From Anaerovirgula multivorans (lineage in GTDB: Bacteria; Bacillota; Clostridia; Peptostreptococcales; Natronincolaceae): 64,000 bases of DNA. A program made the translations under genes and the position numbers. Position 1 is the stretch's first letter; every line of letters starts with the position of its first letter. Shown one piece after another: positions 17,313 to 25,763 of this stretch. The DNA lies in assembly GCF_900188145.1 (NCBI RefSeq), contig NZ_FZOJ01000003.1:124001-188000 (forward strand), written 5' to 3'. Under the pieces are notes generated by a model, which saw only the letters and a program-made list of their open reading frames with translations, had not been told where the DNA came from and searched no databases.

Positions 17313-19298
17313 CTATTTTAATAAAATTTCGCTTGTCAAATTCATAGTGCTAAGCTGGTGAGCTTTTATCTTTGCATTAGATAATGTGTAAATCTGATCT
17401 CCTATATATAATACCCTGCTTACATTTTTTTCACTGTCATACCAGTATGATCCCGCCTTTTGATAATCTTCCTCTGCCAAATGGGTTATCCCTCCTTTTA
17501 GGTTAAATCCATCTGTCATATCCAGATGATAAATATAAGCTCCCTGAAAGGCGAACTGTCCCCACTCGTTAGGTGTTCCGGATTTATTTTCTACGATCGT
17601 TACAGGAAAAGCCAGTAAATTTTTCTCCTTTGAAAAAAGCAAAGCCTTATGGTCCGTTAAAAGTGGGGATTCTGTTCCTCTATCTCCGATTTCAACTTTA
17701 AATTTTTCTATGGGCTGATTCACATTTTGAACATCAAATACAGCCACTTTCATTCCCGCCTGTAGAGTATTCCCCTTTGTCTCCACTACTTCTTTTCCAA
17801 ATCCTATAATATGATTTTCATCATAAGGATGGAGATAATCGCTATAGCCTGGTATTTTTAAATAGCCCAGTATTTTAGGCGCCTGAGGATCCTCCAGATC
17901 AATTACGTAAAAGGGATCGGTCTCTCTAAAAGTAACCATGTATCCCCTATTACCCATAAAACGCATGGCATAAATTCTTTCAGTAGGTGCTATGTCTTCT
18001 AATCTTCCTGTTATCTTCATTTGCTGGTCTAAAATATAAACATTATTTTTAGAAGTAAATTCATCTGTACGCCATATGTTTCCTGTAGTTGTAGCAATTC
18101 TGAAATAACCCTGGTTTTCATCCATGGAAAACTGGTTTAATATTCTTCCAGGTACTTTTCCTTTGTTTTGATACTGAACCTCTCCTTTATTTAATTCAAA
18201 CTTGTAGATCTCGGTATCATTGGTATAAGCCGGCACCCGCTCTCTCGGTGCCAGTAAAGATGTTGTCTGATCAGTATACTCATATTTATTAACAGCAATA
18301 TATAGATTCTCTAGAGAAGCATAAATATTTTCACCTCGACCAAGATAAGTATAAATAGTGGCTTTATTTTTGAAATTTCCTAAATTCAGACCCATGATAG
18401 TAATATAATTAGGTTCTATCGCATCAGGAAAATATCGGATATCTTTGAAATCTACTTTTTCTATTTCATCCCCCAATAAGGAATCCTTATAATGAGGTGT
18501 TAGTTCTGCAGAATCTTTACTTTCCATAATACGGTAGCCAATATTATTATTTGTTACCACATAAATATTATCATTGATCAATCGTGAAGACACATAAGAC
18601 CCTTCTAGTGCAATTTCACGTTCTTTTTTAACATTCTTTTTATCTTTTATATCATATAGTTTCATATGCACTGTATTTGTTGGATAATAAGATGCAATCA
18701 TTGCTCTCTCAGAAGCTGGTTCAGCTGAGTCATAAATAATTGGTTGGGGAATTTTGATAGAATCATAGGAATATCCGATTACTGCCAGGTAAGAATCTCC
18801 TAAATACATTTCCGTTGGTTGAAAGGTTTTATCATCTATTGCAATTTTATTAATAACTTCTAGTTTAGCTGGAGTCTGAGTATCAATGATGATGATTTCC
18901 CTATCATTTATTTGATAAATATATTTACCGTCGGTTTTTACTATATCTGCTTCATCCACTCCTTGCACTTGAACATTTGTTGAAGAATAGTCTCCACCAG
19001 AAGCACTATCCTGAAGAGCTGTGGATTCTTTAAATGATCCTGAATCTCTACTGATGTCCACTGATAATCCAAACATCAAGTCATCAGCGAAATATAGCTC
19101 TTGCTGTTCATCATATTCTTCTAGTAGCAATTTAAAGTTCTCTAACGAGCCTATTGTTGGCAAATCATTCACATTATCTACTGTTTGTAAACTATTTACG
19201 TGATCCACGGTTATGTCACTATGTGTGAATCCATAAGCAACTAAAAACATAGAAAAGAAACCAAAAACTATCGGTAAAATATAACCCCTTCTTTTCAT
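17313..19298 (-). CDS. Secreted beta-propeller domain protein
   Basis: Exported protein of 661 residues with an N-terminal signal sequence (about 5-24) and a long region of the Beta_propel type. The family hallmark VQGVDEADIVKTDGKYIY is present near residue 110. Several later blocks repeat a strand pattern with YLG or DLEDPQAPKILG-type turns, consistent with propeller blades. Biochemical function is unknown. AAGGAGGGA precedes the ATG. It is a single gene; the 144-bp downstream stretch holds no clear terminator. Confidence 0.85.
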   Translation of the reverse strand: MKRRGYILPIVFGFFSMFLVAYGFTHSDITVDHVNSLQTVDNVNDLPTIGSLENFKLLLEEYDEQQELYFADDLMFGLSVDISRDSGSFKESTALQDSASGGDYSSTNVQVQGVDEADIVKTDGKYIYQINDREIIIIDTQTPAKLEVINKIAIDDKTFQPTEMYLGDSYLAVIGYSYDSIKIPQPIIYDSAEPASERAMIASYYPTNTVHMKLYDIKDKKNVKKEREIALEGSYVSSRLINDNIYVVTNNNIGYRIMESKDSAELTPHYKDSLLGDEIEKVDFKDIRYFPDAIEPNYITIMGLNLGNFKNKATIYTYLGRGENIYASLENLYIAVNKYEYTDQTTSLLAPRERVPAYTNDTEIYKFELNKGEVQYQNKGKVPGRILNQFSMDENQGYFRIATTTGNIWRTDEFTSKNNVYILDQQMKITGRLEDIAPTERIYAMRFMGNRGYMVTFRETDPFYVIDLEDPQAPKILGYLKIPGYSDYLHPYDENHIIGFGKEVVETKGNTLQAGMKVAVFDVQNVNQPIEKFKVEIGDRGTESPLLTDHKALLFSKEKNLLAFPVTIVENKSGTPNEWGQFAFQGAYIYHLDMTDGFNLKGGITHLAEEDYQKAGSYWYDSEKNVSRVLYIGDQIYTLSNAKIKAHQLSTMNLTSEILLK

Positions 19299-19330
19299 TC
19301 TATTCCCTCCTTAATTATTGCACTCTGTGA

Positions 19331-19365
19331 AAGTGACTAACACCAAATCAAAGATTTGGGTCACC
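19331..19365. repeat. Imperfect palindrome related to the 63155-63195 element
   Basis: AAGTGACTAACACCAAATC and GATTTGGGTCAC form an imperfect hairpin. It is close in sequence to the perfect 41-bp palindrome near the right end of the window. It lies in front of the beta-propeller gene. Confidence 0.5.
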
Positions 19366-19447
19366 TACTTTTCTTTCCTAATACTTTTAGACGAATTTTC
19401 AATAAAAAAGTTCCATTTTATCCATAACTAAAGACGGAGTAATCTAT

Positions 19448-19984
19448 TTATTTAATTATCACTGTATATCCACATTCTTCTCCTCCAGAAATTATTGTTT
19501 CAGTTAACTCTACTTCTAATGATTTTTCCAGTACCTCTTCATATAACCACTTTATATGACCTTTACAACAATGACAGTATAAAATCGGTATCTCTTCTTT
19601 TGCTCCCTTTACCATATTGCATACACATTTTCCAAGTCCAAATAGACCATAAATTTTGTTATTAAATAGTTCTAATCTTTTTCCTGCAATTCCTATTTTC
19701 TGTAATTCAATGAGAAATTCATCTAATTTAGGATGTTTTTCATATAAACGCTTTGCCTGTTCTAAAGCTTTTTGAGGTTTGCATGCACAGTCCTCACGAA
19801 TCTTAATACAAATATCTTTATCAATTGAATTTTCCATTCGTTCCATTACAGTTTTCGCAAATTTCGCCTTGATCTCTGGACTAGTACTTCCGTTTATTTC
19901 CTTATATCTCGCTAATACTTCTTTTCTTATCTCTTTTCCAACATAATTATCTAAGCTCTTCTTTAATCTTTTAATAAACTCCAT
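19448..19984 (-). CDS. Conserved Cys-containing protein, DUF6144-like
   Basis: Soluble protein of 178 residues that I only tentatively place with DUF6144. It holds seven to ten cysteines, several in pairs (DCACKP, KCVC, CHCCKGH), and a C-terminal ETIISGGEECGYTV. That C-terminal pattern recalls the 4-vinyl-reductase/ATC-hydrolase type of fold with a bound metal or small ligand, which is inference. A GGAGG-type site precedes the ATG. It is read in the same direction as the following accessory genes. Confidence 0.6.
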   Translation of the reverse strand: MEFIKRLKKSLDNYVGKEIRKEVLARYKEINGSTSPEIKAKFAKTVMERMENSIDKDICIKIREDCACKPQKALEQAKRLYEKHPKLDEFLIELQKIGIAGKRLELFNNKIYGLFGLGKCVCNMVKGAKEEIPILYCHCCKGHIKWLYEEVLEKSLEVELTETIISGGEECGYTVIIK

Positions 19985-19994
19985 ACCCGAACCT

Positions 19995-20213
19995 CCTAGT
20001 CAAAAATTGAAAGCTGATTATTTCCATACCCTTGCTTATAATTTTTAATAATATCATCCATTTTGTAAAGAATTCCTAACCTGTCACATTCGCCTTGAAA
20101 TAAATACCACCATGACAACAACCCTTGTAAATATTCATATTGTAGTTATTCCCAAACCAAGGGTTGTCAGCAAAATAACCTGAAATGATAGTTTTCGCCT
20201 GAATAAATCTCAT
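19995..20213 (-). pseudogene. SPL-like radical SAM protein, broken N-terminal fragment
   Basis: The first 45 codons (20076-20213) encode AKTIISGYFADNPWFG and YNMNIYKGCCHGGIYF. This is the start of the SPL-type radical SAM family, where CxxxCxxC normally follows. Here the second and third cluster cysteines are lost (GGIYF) and the frame then breaks. Related-looking codons continue in another frame to about 19995. It begins 2 bp after the YoaP-type gene ends. It cannot make an active enzyme. Confidence 0.6.
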
Positions 20214-20214
20214 T

Positions 20215-20973
20215 TTATAGCCCCTTGTCCGCAAGAAAATTTGTAAACTTCTTTTCCGACAGCACTTCATTGGTTACAAATTTTCCATCATAAAAAAGGC
20301 TGTATGTTGTAAAAGGCGCAGGTGCATTCTGTGCTCGCTCTTTTGATTCATACTTTATCAAAGCAAAGTCAACACCTCTTGCCTTGGCAATTTCTGCAAC
20401 TAAAGGAGCATATTTTTCAGTATGCGGACATTGATTCGAGTAGTATAAAACCATCCCCTTATCATCAATTATTCCCTTTGTACAACATTCCTTGAATTTT
20501 GGTTTTTCTACATTCTTTTCAATTGGAAGGTATAGTAGTTCATAATAAGGCTCGACAATATCACAAATTTCAAAGCCTTTATATTTCAAATGCTTGGGGT
20601 CTGACAAGAAGGGCATTTTCTTTTTTGATGAAAGAATAACAAGACCCTTTTTATCCTGCAGCTTTGCGTCATTAATGCATTCTCCTAACAACTTGTTTGC
20701 ATAGCCCTGCCCTTTATATTGCCCTGAAACCCAAAAACAGTTTATAAACATATATCCCGGAGCATTTACAGGACACCAAGCATTTTCAGCTGGTATATAC
20801 TCGATAAAAACCTTCCCCCGTACATTCAGTTTCTTGAAAACTAATCCATCATCAAAGTGCTCTGTCATCCACTGTTTTTTTGACGAAACACAAGATTCTC
20901 CTTTTTTATCACTAATAGCACAGCAAATATTCTCTGTGTTAATGTTATGCTTATTTATCGTTATAATATCCAT
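20215..20973 (-). CDS. GNAT acetyltransferase with YoaP C-terminal domain
   Basis: Two-part protein of about 252 residues. The N-terminal GNAT domain (about 1-150) has the acetyl-CoA loop VSGQYKGQGYANKLL. The C-terminal domain (about 160-250) is of the YoaP type with a thioredoxin-like YYSNQCPHTEKY motif. Bacillus subtilis YoaP has the same architecture and length; its substrate is unknown. I chose the ATG at 20973, 7 nt after GAGGTGA; an ATG at 20979 is too close to it. The broken SPL-like gene follows directly. Confidence 0.85.
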   Translation of the reverse strand: MDIITINKHNINTENICCAISDKKGESCVSSKKQWMTEHFDDGLVFKKLNVRGKVFIEYIPAENAWCPVNAPGYMFINCFWVSGQYKGQGYANKLLGECINDAKLQDKKGLVILSSKKKMPFLSDPKHLKYKGFEICDIVEPYYELLYLPIEKNVEKPKFKECCTKGIIDDKGMVLYYSNQCPHTEKYAPLVAEIAKARGVDFALIKYESKERAQNAPAPFTTYSLFYDGKFVTNEVLSEKKFTNFLADKGL

Positions 20974-20996
20974 TATCATTCACCTCAGCTTCTACC

Positions 20997-21074
20997 TTAT
21001 ACTGCAATATTACTGCTTCGAATTCGGAGCCCTGCCACTGTTTTTTCTTCTAAATGCACTATTTCATAATTCAT
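20997..21074 (-). pseudogene. GyrI-like effector-binding protein, 25-codon N-terminal remnant
   Basis: An AGAGGT site precedes an ATG and 25 codons beginning MNYEIVHLEEKTVAGL, typical of the start of GyrI-like/AraC effector-binding proteins. A TAA follows after 25 residues and no continuation is visible. It lies just upstream of the YoaP-type gene and may act only as a leader peptide now. Confidence 0.5.
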
Positions 21075-21159
21075 TGTTTATACCTCTTTTCATTTTATGA
21101 TGAAATCAGTATATCACTCGTAACTTGACAACAGCATGTCATATTATAAATATTTTTTT

Positions 21160-21440
21160 TATCCTTCTTGAAACTTACTTTTTATAGTCTCCCTACTATG
21201 TTTTGGCTCTAAAGTCTCTGCAGAATTGCCATAGATAAACTTACGAATTAACGTGATTATCGTTCTGGATTTTCCTAAAAAATCCTCCAGCTTGTATTCA
21301 CGATATCTCTGTTTCTTATATACTTTAATCAGACTATCCTCTACACGTACTCGTCCACTTTGAATTTCTAAATTTAATATAGATTTAATTAATCTTTCTC
21401 TTTTTAAGCACAGTAGTAAAATAAATAAACTATAAAGCTA
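21160..21440 (-). pseudogene. Unidentified C-terminal gene fragment
   Basis: An open stretch of about 85 codons without a good start encodes a Lys/Arg-rich, helical sequence (ending KSKFQEG and TAA). I do not recognise the family. It runs directly on from the radical SAM fragment, in a different frame, and looks like one piece of a chimeric pseudogene cluster. Confidence 0.35.
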
Positions 21441-21590
21441 TATTTGTAGACACTTTTAGCACCTCCGTAATAAAAATCTTCAAGAAACTGGGCCAAGTTT
21501 CTTCTGCCTCTCCAATTATTATATGGTCACAATACTTTCTTGCTTCATTGGGTAGTAATGATACATGTGGTCCCCCTTTTAAGGTCACAT
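21432..21590 (-). pseudogene. B12-binding radical SAM protein, internal N-terminal fragment
   Basis: About 50 codons encode TLKGGPHVSLLPNEARKY and IIIGEAEETWPSF. This GGPH...GEAE..WP pattern is typical of the N-terminal cobalamin-binding domain of B12-dependent radical SAM proteins. Both the earlier part and the radical SAM domain are missing. It is fused head-on to the dGTPase fragment. Confidence 0.55.
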
Positions 21591-21720
21591 TTCAAAATGA
21601 CTCAAAGCCTTATTTAATGCTCTAGTAACTTGTCTTGATAAGTGAACAACCTCAGAACTATGTGTTAGACGAGTTCTATTATGTAGATCTAAATTATTGC
21701 AAATAGCTTGATTTTTCGTT
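21585..21720 (-). pseudogene. dGTPase-type HD protein fragment
   Basis: About 40 codons encode LHNRTRLTHSSEVVHLSRQV, the metal-binding entry motif of deoxyguanosine triphosphohydrolases (RTRLTH..EV). The reading frame ends at TGA (21585) soon after. Neither the N-terminal nor the catalytic remainder is present. No function is likely. Confidence 0.55.
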
Positions 21721-21845
21721 TTTAACCTTCCAAATAGGTTTCAATATAGAATTCTACTGATATCTCTTTGAAATAGATCAAAGAAATATAACCAGTTAAA
21801 GTCCCACCTTGCTACAAAACTAGGACTTAGGCGAAGGACTATGTC

Positions 21846-22412
21846 CTAGTCCCTAAAAATGCTTCTCCTATTTAAATCTGGTTTTTCAAACTTAATCGTA
21901 ATAAGTAATTCTTCAATTGCAGCTAAAACTACAATAATCAATAAGATTCCTACTAGAATACCATTTTCTATATACAATAATATCATAGGCATTAGATATA
22001 AAATGATACCAGAAATTTTATTCGCAAGTGTATGAATAAAAACAACTCTCTTATATTTTAATTTAGTTAATAACATATTTAACAAACGAATAGCGATTAT
22101 TATAGCTACAAATTGGTAATTCATTTCCAAGATCGAAGAATACAGTTTGAAAAATACTAATACCAATATACAATAGAAAACAAAATCAGCAGTTGAATCT
22201 AATTTGGCACCTAAATCACTTTCACACCCCAGTTTCCTTGCAATATAGCCGTCAAGTACATCACTAATACCAATTACAATATAGATAATGATGAATCCAA
22301 TACGTACTGACAAAAATGGAATCAATAAAACTGACAATATAATCCTTAATACAGAAAGTATATTTGGGACGAGCCTGTCAATAGCCTCAACCTCCTTTCG
22401 CAGATTATACAA
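21846..22412 (-). CDS. CDP-alcohol phosphatidyltransferase family protein
   Basis: Integral membrane enzyme that would join a CDP-linked lipid to an alcohol head group. The 188 residues carry the full signature D-x2-DG-x2-AR-x8-G-x3-D-x3-D in SDVLDGYIARKLG and GAKLDSTAD, and five to six helices. It differs from the housekeeping pgsA at 62 kb. The ATG at 22412 has no good ribosome site. AAAGGAGG instead lies 8 nt before an in-frame ATT at 22382, so a rare ATT start is possible. A hairpin (21819-21850) overlaps the stop and is followed by TTTT. Confidence 0.85.
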   Translation of the reverse strand: MYNLRKEVEAIDRLVPNILSVLRIILSVLLIPFLSVRIGFIIIYIVIGISDVLDGYIARKLGCESDLGAKLDSTADFVFYCILVLVFFKLYSSILEMNYQFVAIIIAIRLLNMLLTKLKYKRVVFIHTLANKISGIILYLMPMILLYIENGILVGILLIIVVLAAIEELLITIKFEKPDLNRRSIFRD

Positions 22413-22655
22413 AATTTTTTTTCATCGTCTTTCGCCGTCAAGATAGCCACGTCGGTTACTTAGATAAATCGATTATATTTATTATTCTACTTGCAATAAC
22501 ATTTGGCATGGACAGTAATTTTTAGGTCCCTACTTTTTACAAGTACTGTCTGATATATGCTGTAACCTCTTTGAGAGATTTTTTCCCTTCAGGGGTATGC
22601 TTAGGAAATATGGTGAAAACATGGAACATACCCTTCCATGATGTGACATACTCCC

Positions 22656-22685
22656 CCCCCACCTACGCTACGCTTAGAGGTGGGG
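22656..22685. mobile_element. IS200/IS605-like end hairpin, copy 1
   Basis: CCCCCACCTACG and its inverse, with a TACGCTTAGAGG loop side, form a strong hairpin that ends GGTGGGGGC. Hairpins of this type are typical of IS200/IS605 (tnpB) element ends. No tnpA or tnpB remains. A related copy is at 35830-35859. It abuts an attC-like half site at 22698. Confidence 0.5.
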
Positions 22686-22697
22686 GCTTCTTGCATT

Positions 22698-22704
22698 GTT
22701 AGAT
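22698..22704 (-). repeat. attC-like R'' half site
   Basis: On the minus strand ATCTAACA matches the integron R'' box RYYYAAC and lies 116 bp after the TudS-like stop. The rest of the site is missing; the IS200/IS605-like hairpin begins at its expected position. Confidence 0.35.
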
Positions 22705-22819
22705 GATGGCTCATGCTCCGCGAAGCCAGAGCCGTAACGGATGACGGCATTCTAAGATAATTCATAAGTGAATCTTCTAATATTACAAAATCAAATATTA
22801 CCTTTACATCCTCTTTAAA

Positions 22820-23368
22820 CTATCTATCCAATAATTCTTGTATTAATATGAAGGCCTTATCCATTTCCAATCCTTTGATACCTACCATATTAATGTAAAT
22901 CTGTTTCTTTTCTAACGCTTCTCTGAGTATCTTGATAAAAATACCCTCCCCAGCAATTTCCTGATTATTTTCTGAAGTGGTATTCACACCACAACTTGGA
23001 GAACGATTTATACCTACAATTCCCAATACTGTAAATCCATTTCTAATATACTCTTCTATTTGAAATACAATTTGTTCTACAAAATTATTGATTATTTTAA
23101 TTGAATCCTCTTTTTTAAGTTCTTGTCGAATTCTTGTATTCTCTACGACTACTGGTCGTTCTCCACCATGAATATCCCTGCGGTCTAATCCCAAACACAG
23201 TATCTCCGGACATGGCATTTGGATTATACCTACATTAGATTGAAGCAACTGCTTCATAATAACTTCGTTTGTACCTGGATAATCGGCGGTTCCATCAGAA
23301 ATTGAATTTTGATTCAAAATGCAGTGAGAAACTAATATAATTCTTTTACTCCTAGTATCAGAAAACAT
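22820..23368 (-). CDS. TudS/DUF523-related putative desulfidase
   Basis: Small protein of 182 residues related to the TudS/DUF523 iron-sulfur family, which removes sulfur from thiolated compounds. Three conserved cysteines that could hold a 4Fe-4S cluster are visible: SHCILNQN, QMPCPE and SPSCGV. It resembles the CD3072-type subgroup. I chose the ATG at 23368, which has TTTGGAGGT upstream; the TTG at 23383 overlaps that site. An attC-like site ends 124 bp before the start and another half site follows the stop, so it looks like a gene cassette. The substrate is unknown. Confidence 0.75.
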   Translation of the reverse strand: MFSDTRSKRIILVSHCILNQNSISDGTADYPGTNEVIMKQLLQSNVGIIQMPCPEILCLGLDRRDIHGGERPVVVENTRIRQELKKEDSIKIINNFVEQIVFQIEEYIRNGFTVLGIVGINRSPSCGVNTTSENNQEIAGEGIFIKILREALEKKQIYINMVGIKGLEMDKAFILIQELLDR

Positions 23369-23491
23369 TAAAATTACCTCCAAATTCTATTCAAACTAAA
23401 TTTAAACATATCAATAAGCATTTGTTAAACAATTTACTTCTAGCTTGTCGGAAATAATCCTCGATACGATGTCGCTGCCGCCGCCCATTAC

Positions 23492-23571
23492 TACTAACGT
23501 TTCTAGGATTAGCGACATCCTATCAGTATTTTCATCGCTCAAGCCAAAATGTTGCTAACCCTATGTTATAT
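23492..23571 (-). repeat. attC-like site A2
   Basis: 80 bp. On the coding (minus) strand it starts ATATAACA and ends CGTTAGTA, as R'' and R' boxes. The inner arms 23505-23518 and 23549-23562 pair in 13 of 14 positions (one G-T). It follows the small membrane gene and precedes the TudS-like gene. Confidence 0.6.
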
Positions 23572-23693
23572 GCTATCCCGTTTACTCTAAACTTTCTACT
23601 CCCACTAAATCATTGATTTTTATGACACATCGAAAAGATGATATGACCTAAACATTTATTTAACCCCTTTGCAATCTAAGAAAAACGCACCAT

Positions 23694-23732
23694 ACTAACC
23701 GCCGAAGATAATGCTCATAATCTTTGTTAACT
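23694..23732 (-). repeat. Short attC-like hairpin at the membrane gene stop
   Basis: On the minus strand AGTTAACA and GGTTAGTA frame an AAGAT/ATCTT stem. At about 40 bp it is shorter than known attC sites. It overlaps the stop codon of the small membrane protein gene. Confidence 0.3.
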
Positions 23733-23927
23733 GAAAGCAGGTGCAACGACTCCAGCTAAAATAATCAAAAGAGAAACAGCCGCAATCAATATGTTTTTTC
23801 CAGAAGCATTTTCATCTTTTATAATTTCAGCAAGGCCAACAGCGAAAGAAAATACGAATACAAATGGCCAAATAAACCAAGTCCAATAATAAAAAATTCC
23901 AATTCCTTGCATAAGTCCTATTAACAT
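23727..23927 (-). CDS. Small two-helix membrane protein
   Basis: 66 residues with two predicted membrane helices (about 8-28 and 44-62) separated by a charged loop containing KDENASGK. I do not recognise a family. I chose the ATG at 23927 because TTGGGGGGA lies just upstream; a longer frame to 23975 lacks a ribosome site. It is placed between attC-like sites A3 and A2, as expected for a small cassette gene. Confidence 0.6.
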   Translation of the reverse strand: MLIGLMQGIGIFYYWTWFIWPFVFVFSFAVGLAEIIKDENASGKNILIAAVSLLIILAGVVAPAFS

Positions 23928-24230
23928 TTTGATTCCCCCCAACTTCATTAAATATAAATAATCTTCATTCCACATTATATTACCGATGCTACATAGTCTA
24001 TAAAATATCTTCCTTCGCCTTTTATATCAAGTGTGCAACATGAATATTTTTTCTTCCTTTTCTCAACTACCTTAACATCATTATGTTATGGATGGCATAT
24101 AACATCCTTGATGATTTAGTTTCTGCACCCTTCCCTGCAATGGTAATAGTTTACATAATTTATGATTCAAACTTCTGTTTCTTTCTTTCATAACCAAACG
24201 CAAGGATATGCTTCTTTTTTTGCGTATTTC

Positions 24231-24373
24231 ACAGAACGCCCCGTGTTTGCGACGTCCGTCAGGATCAGATAGCTATTATCTTTGCCTGGTGGATGTGGGC
24301 AGGATGACCTCTTGATGATACTTCAGTCTGACGTTCCGTCTGCTATGCCCCTGTGCTAAGTGCTTTGTTAGAT
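24231..24373 (-). repeat. attC-like site A3
   Basis: 143 bp. On the minus strand the R'' box ATCTAAC is a perfect RYYYAAC match; the other end is CGTTCTGT, a weak R'. Inner arms GACGTCCGTCAG (24251-24262) and CTGACGTTCCGTC (24328-24340) pair in part. The R'' side is read into by the GNAT fragment. Confidence 0.4.
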
Positions 24374-24489
24374 GATGTAGGCTGCCCCGTAACTTGAAAG
24401 CCGCTAGGATGTCTGTCAGCTAATAGGTAATCAATTCTAAGTTTAATAAGGATGTCGATATCTTCAAGGGTTGCTTTGCGAATATTCAT
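24343..24489 (-). pseudogene. GNAT acetyltransferase, N-terminal remnant
   Basis: GGGGGGATAGGTT precedes an ATG and 48 codons beginning MNIRKATLEDIDILIKLR, the typical N-terminus of a GNAT acetyltransferase. After about 37 residues the frame runs into attC-like site A3 and stops at a TAG inside it. The acetyl-CoA-binding part is missing, so the protein cannot be active. Confidence 0.55.
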
Positions 24490-24493
24490 TAAC

Positions 24494-24700
24494 CTATCCC
24501 CCCAATAATGTATTATTGATTACATCACATTTTCTAACTTCATCCAGCCACTTTTCAGCCCTTTTTCTATGTCCCCTGAATCTTTTGAATTTTCACATTG
24601 CCCATTTGACAATTCTTCTTTCAACACAATCTAAAGTGTATTTAATAGCTGATGCATTATACTTCCCAAAGTAATTTATCCAGCCTCTTAAGATGAGAAT
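24494..24700 (-). pseudogene. Group II intron maturase, C-terminal fragment
   Basis: Codons encode LRGWINYFGKYN, RRIVKWAM, then a TGA stop, then KFKRFRGHRKRAEKWL, the end of the thumb/X domain of group II intron reverse transcriptases. The in-frame stop and missing N-terminal domains show it is dead. It is the only maturase coding trace I found, and fits the intron remnants elsewhere in the region. Confidence 0.65.
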
Positions 24701-24798
24701 GGTCGTGTTATAAGAAGTGGCGATATCTTTTTCCCTATAACTCGTCACATATATAAAAGATGTGAATTAATACAACAACACATAATGCCCTTAATCTG

Positions 24799-25395
24799 CT
24801 ACTGACAATTAGCTACATTCAAAGGCTTAGGTTGTTTACCGTCTATGTCAGTATATCCATAATCTATTGCAACCTGTGCTGCAATCTGTTTTGTTCCACT
24901 TTTATCAATAACATTCTCATCTGTAGCCAATGCAGCTATTGCAAGTCCAATGAATTCTGCCGATTCTGAAGTAGTTACATAATATGCCCTTACTCCTGCA
25001 CTAAACATTTTATCAAAACGGCTAAGAGGCGCTGTCCAAAATCCCTTTTTATTCCAAAATTCAGTTCCATCATTATAATATTCATATCCGCCCCAAACAC
25101 TATTAACTAAAATATCAATTTTCCCTTGTTCGGCAATAATGTTATCAATGACCATTTTCGTTTGGACATCATCTGTATGGTCACATTTAATAGCATATCC
25201 AGTGCCACCTGCATTTTTGATTTCTAATTCTATTTTTTATAAAGTGCCCTCAAGATTTACTGCGCCATGAAACTCATTTTTAGTTCTTCCAGTAAAATAA
25301 ACAACTGCTCCTACCTTGTCAAGTGATATGGCGATTCCTTCTCCAATACCTCTTGTAGCACCTGTTACCAATACAACATTACTATTATCAACTGC
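24799..25395 (-). pseudogene. Short-chain dehydrogenase pseudogene
   Basis: The N-terminal Rossmann part is clear (VLVTGATRGIGEGIA, then ILVNSVWGG), as is the C-terminal tail (DYGYTDIDGKQPKPL). A TAA interrupts the frame near codon 47 (after NLEGTL). In addition about 70 residues, including the catalytic Ser-Tyr-Lys segment, are missing between GVRAYYV and ESAEFIG. The start is also lost. It is an inactive remnant. Confidence 0.75.
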
Positions 25396-25460
25396 GAGAA
25401 GTTAGATATTTGTACAAGTCTCTCCTTGCTTAGAATAGAAACAAAAAACCTCAAGAACTA

Positions 25461-25763
25461 TTATAATAATTCCCAAGGCTTCATGTTCTTTAGATCTCTT
25501 GCTCCATGTATAATAGCTAAAATTAATATAATTTCTCCATCCAGTTTATAAATAATACGATAGTTATTAAATATTATTTCCTTAATATTTGAACTGCTTG
25601 TCTCTGGAACTTCTCTCCCAATATTGGGAAAACTTGAAAGTTTTTCAACAGCATCAAAAATTCTTTCCACTACAACTAAACCATAATACTTAGAATCTCT
25701 CGATATATAATCTCTAATATCTTCTAAGTCTATAACTGCTGGTTCTGTCCATTCTATTCTCAT
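25461..25763 (-). CDS. ParE/RelE-type toxin
   Basis: 100 residues with the ParE-type fold pattern: EPAVIDLEDIRDYI at the start, FPNIGREVPE, then YRIIYKLDGEIILILAIIHGARD. Members of this superfamily inhibit gyrase or cleave mRNA on the ribosome. The start overlaps the antitoxin stop by 4 bp, so the pair is translationally coupled. Toxin-antitoxin pairs are common stabilisers of integron cassette arrays. Confidence 0.85.
   Translation of the reverse strand: MRIEWTEPAVIDLEDIRDYISRDSKYYGLVVVERIFDAVEKLSSFPNIGREVPETSSSNIKEIIFNNYRIIYKLDGEIILILAIIHGARDLKNMKPWELL

Noticed and set aside
24085-24130. A plus-strand GGATGGCATATAAC motif resembling an R'' box in the opposite orientation
   Set aside because: No matching R' box or inner stem could be found; the same holds for a similar motif at 40490-40510. 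Too weak to call.
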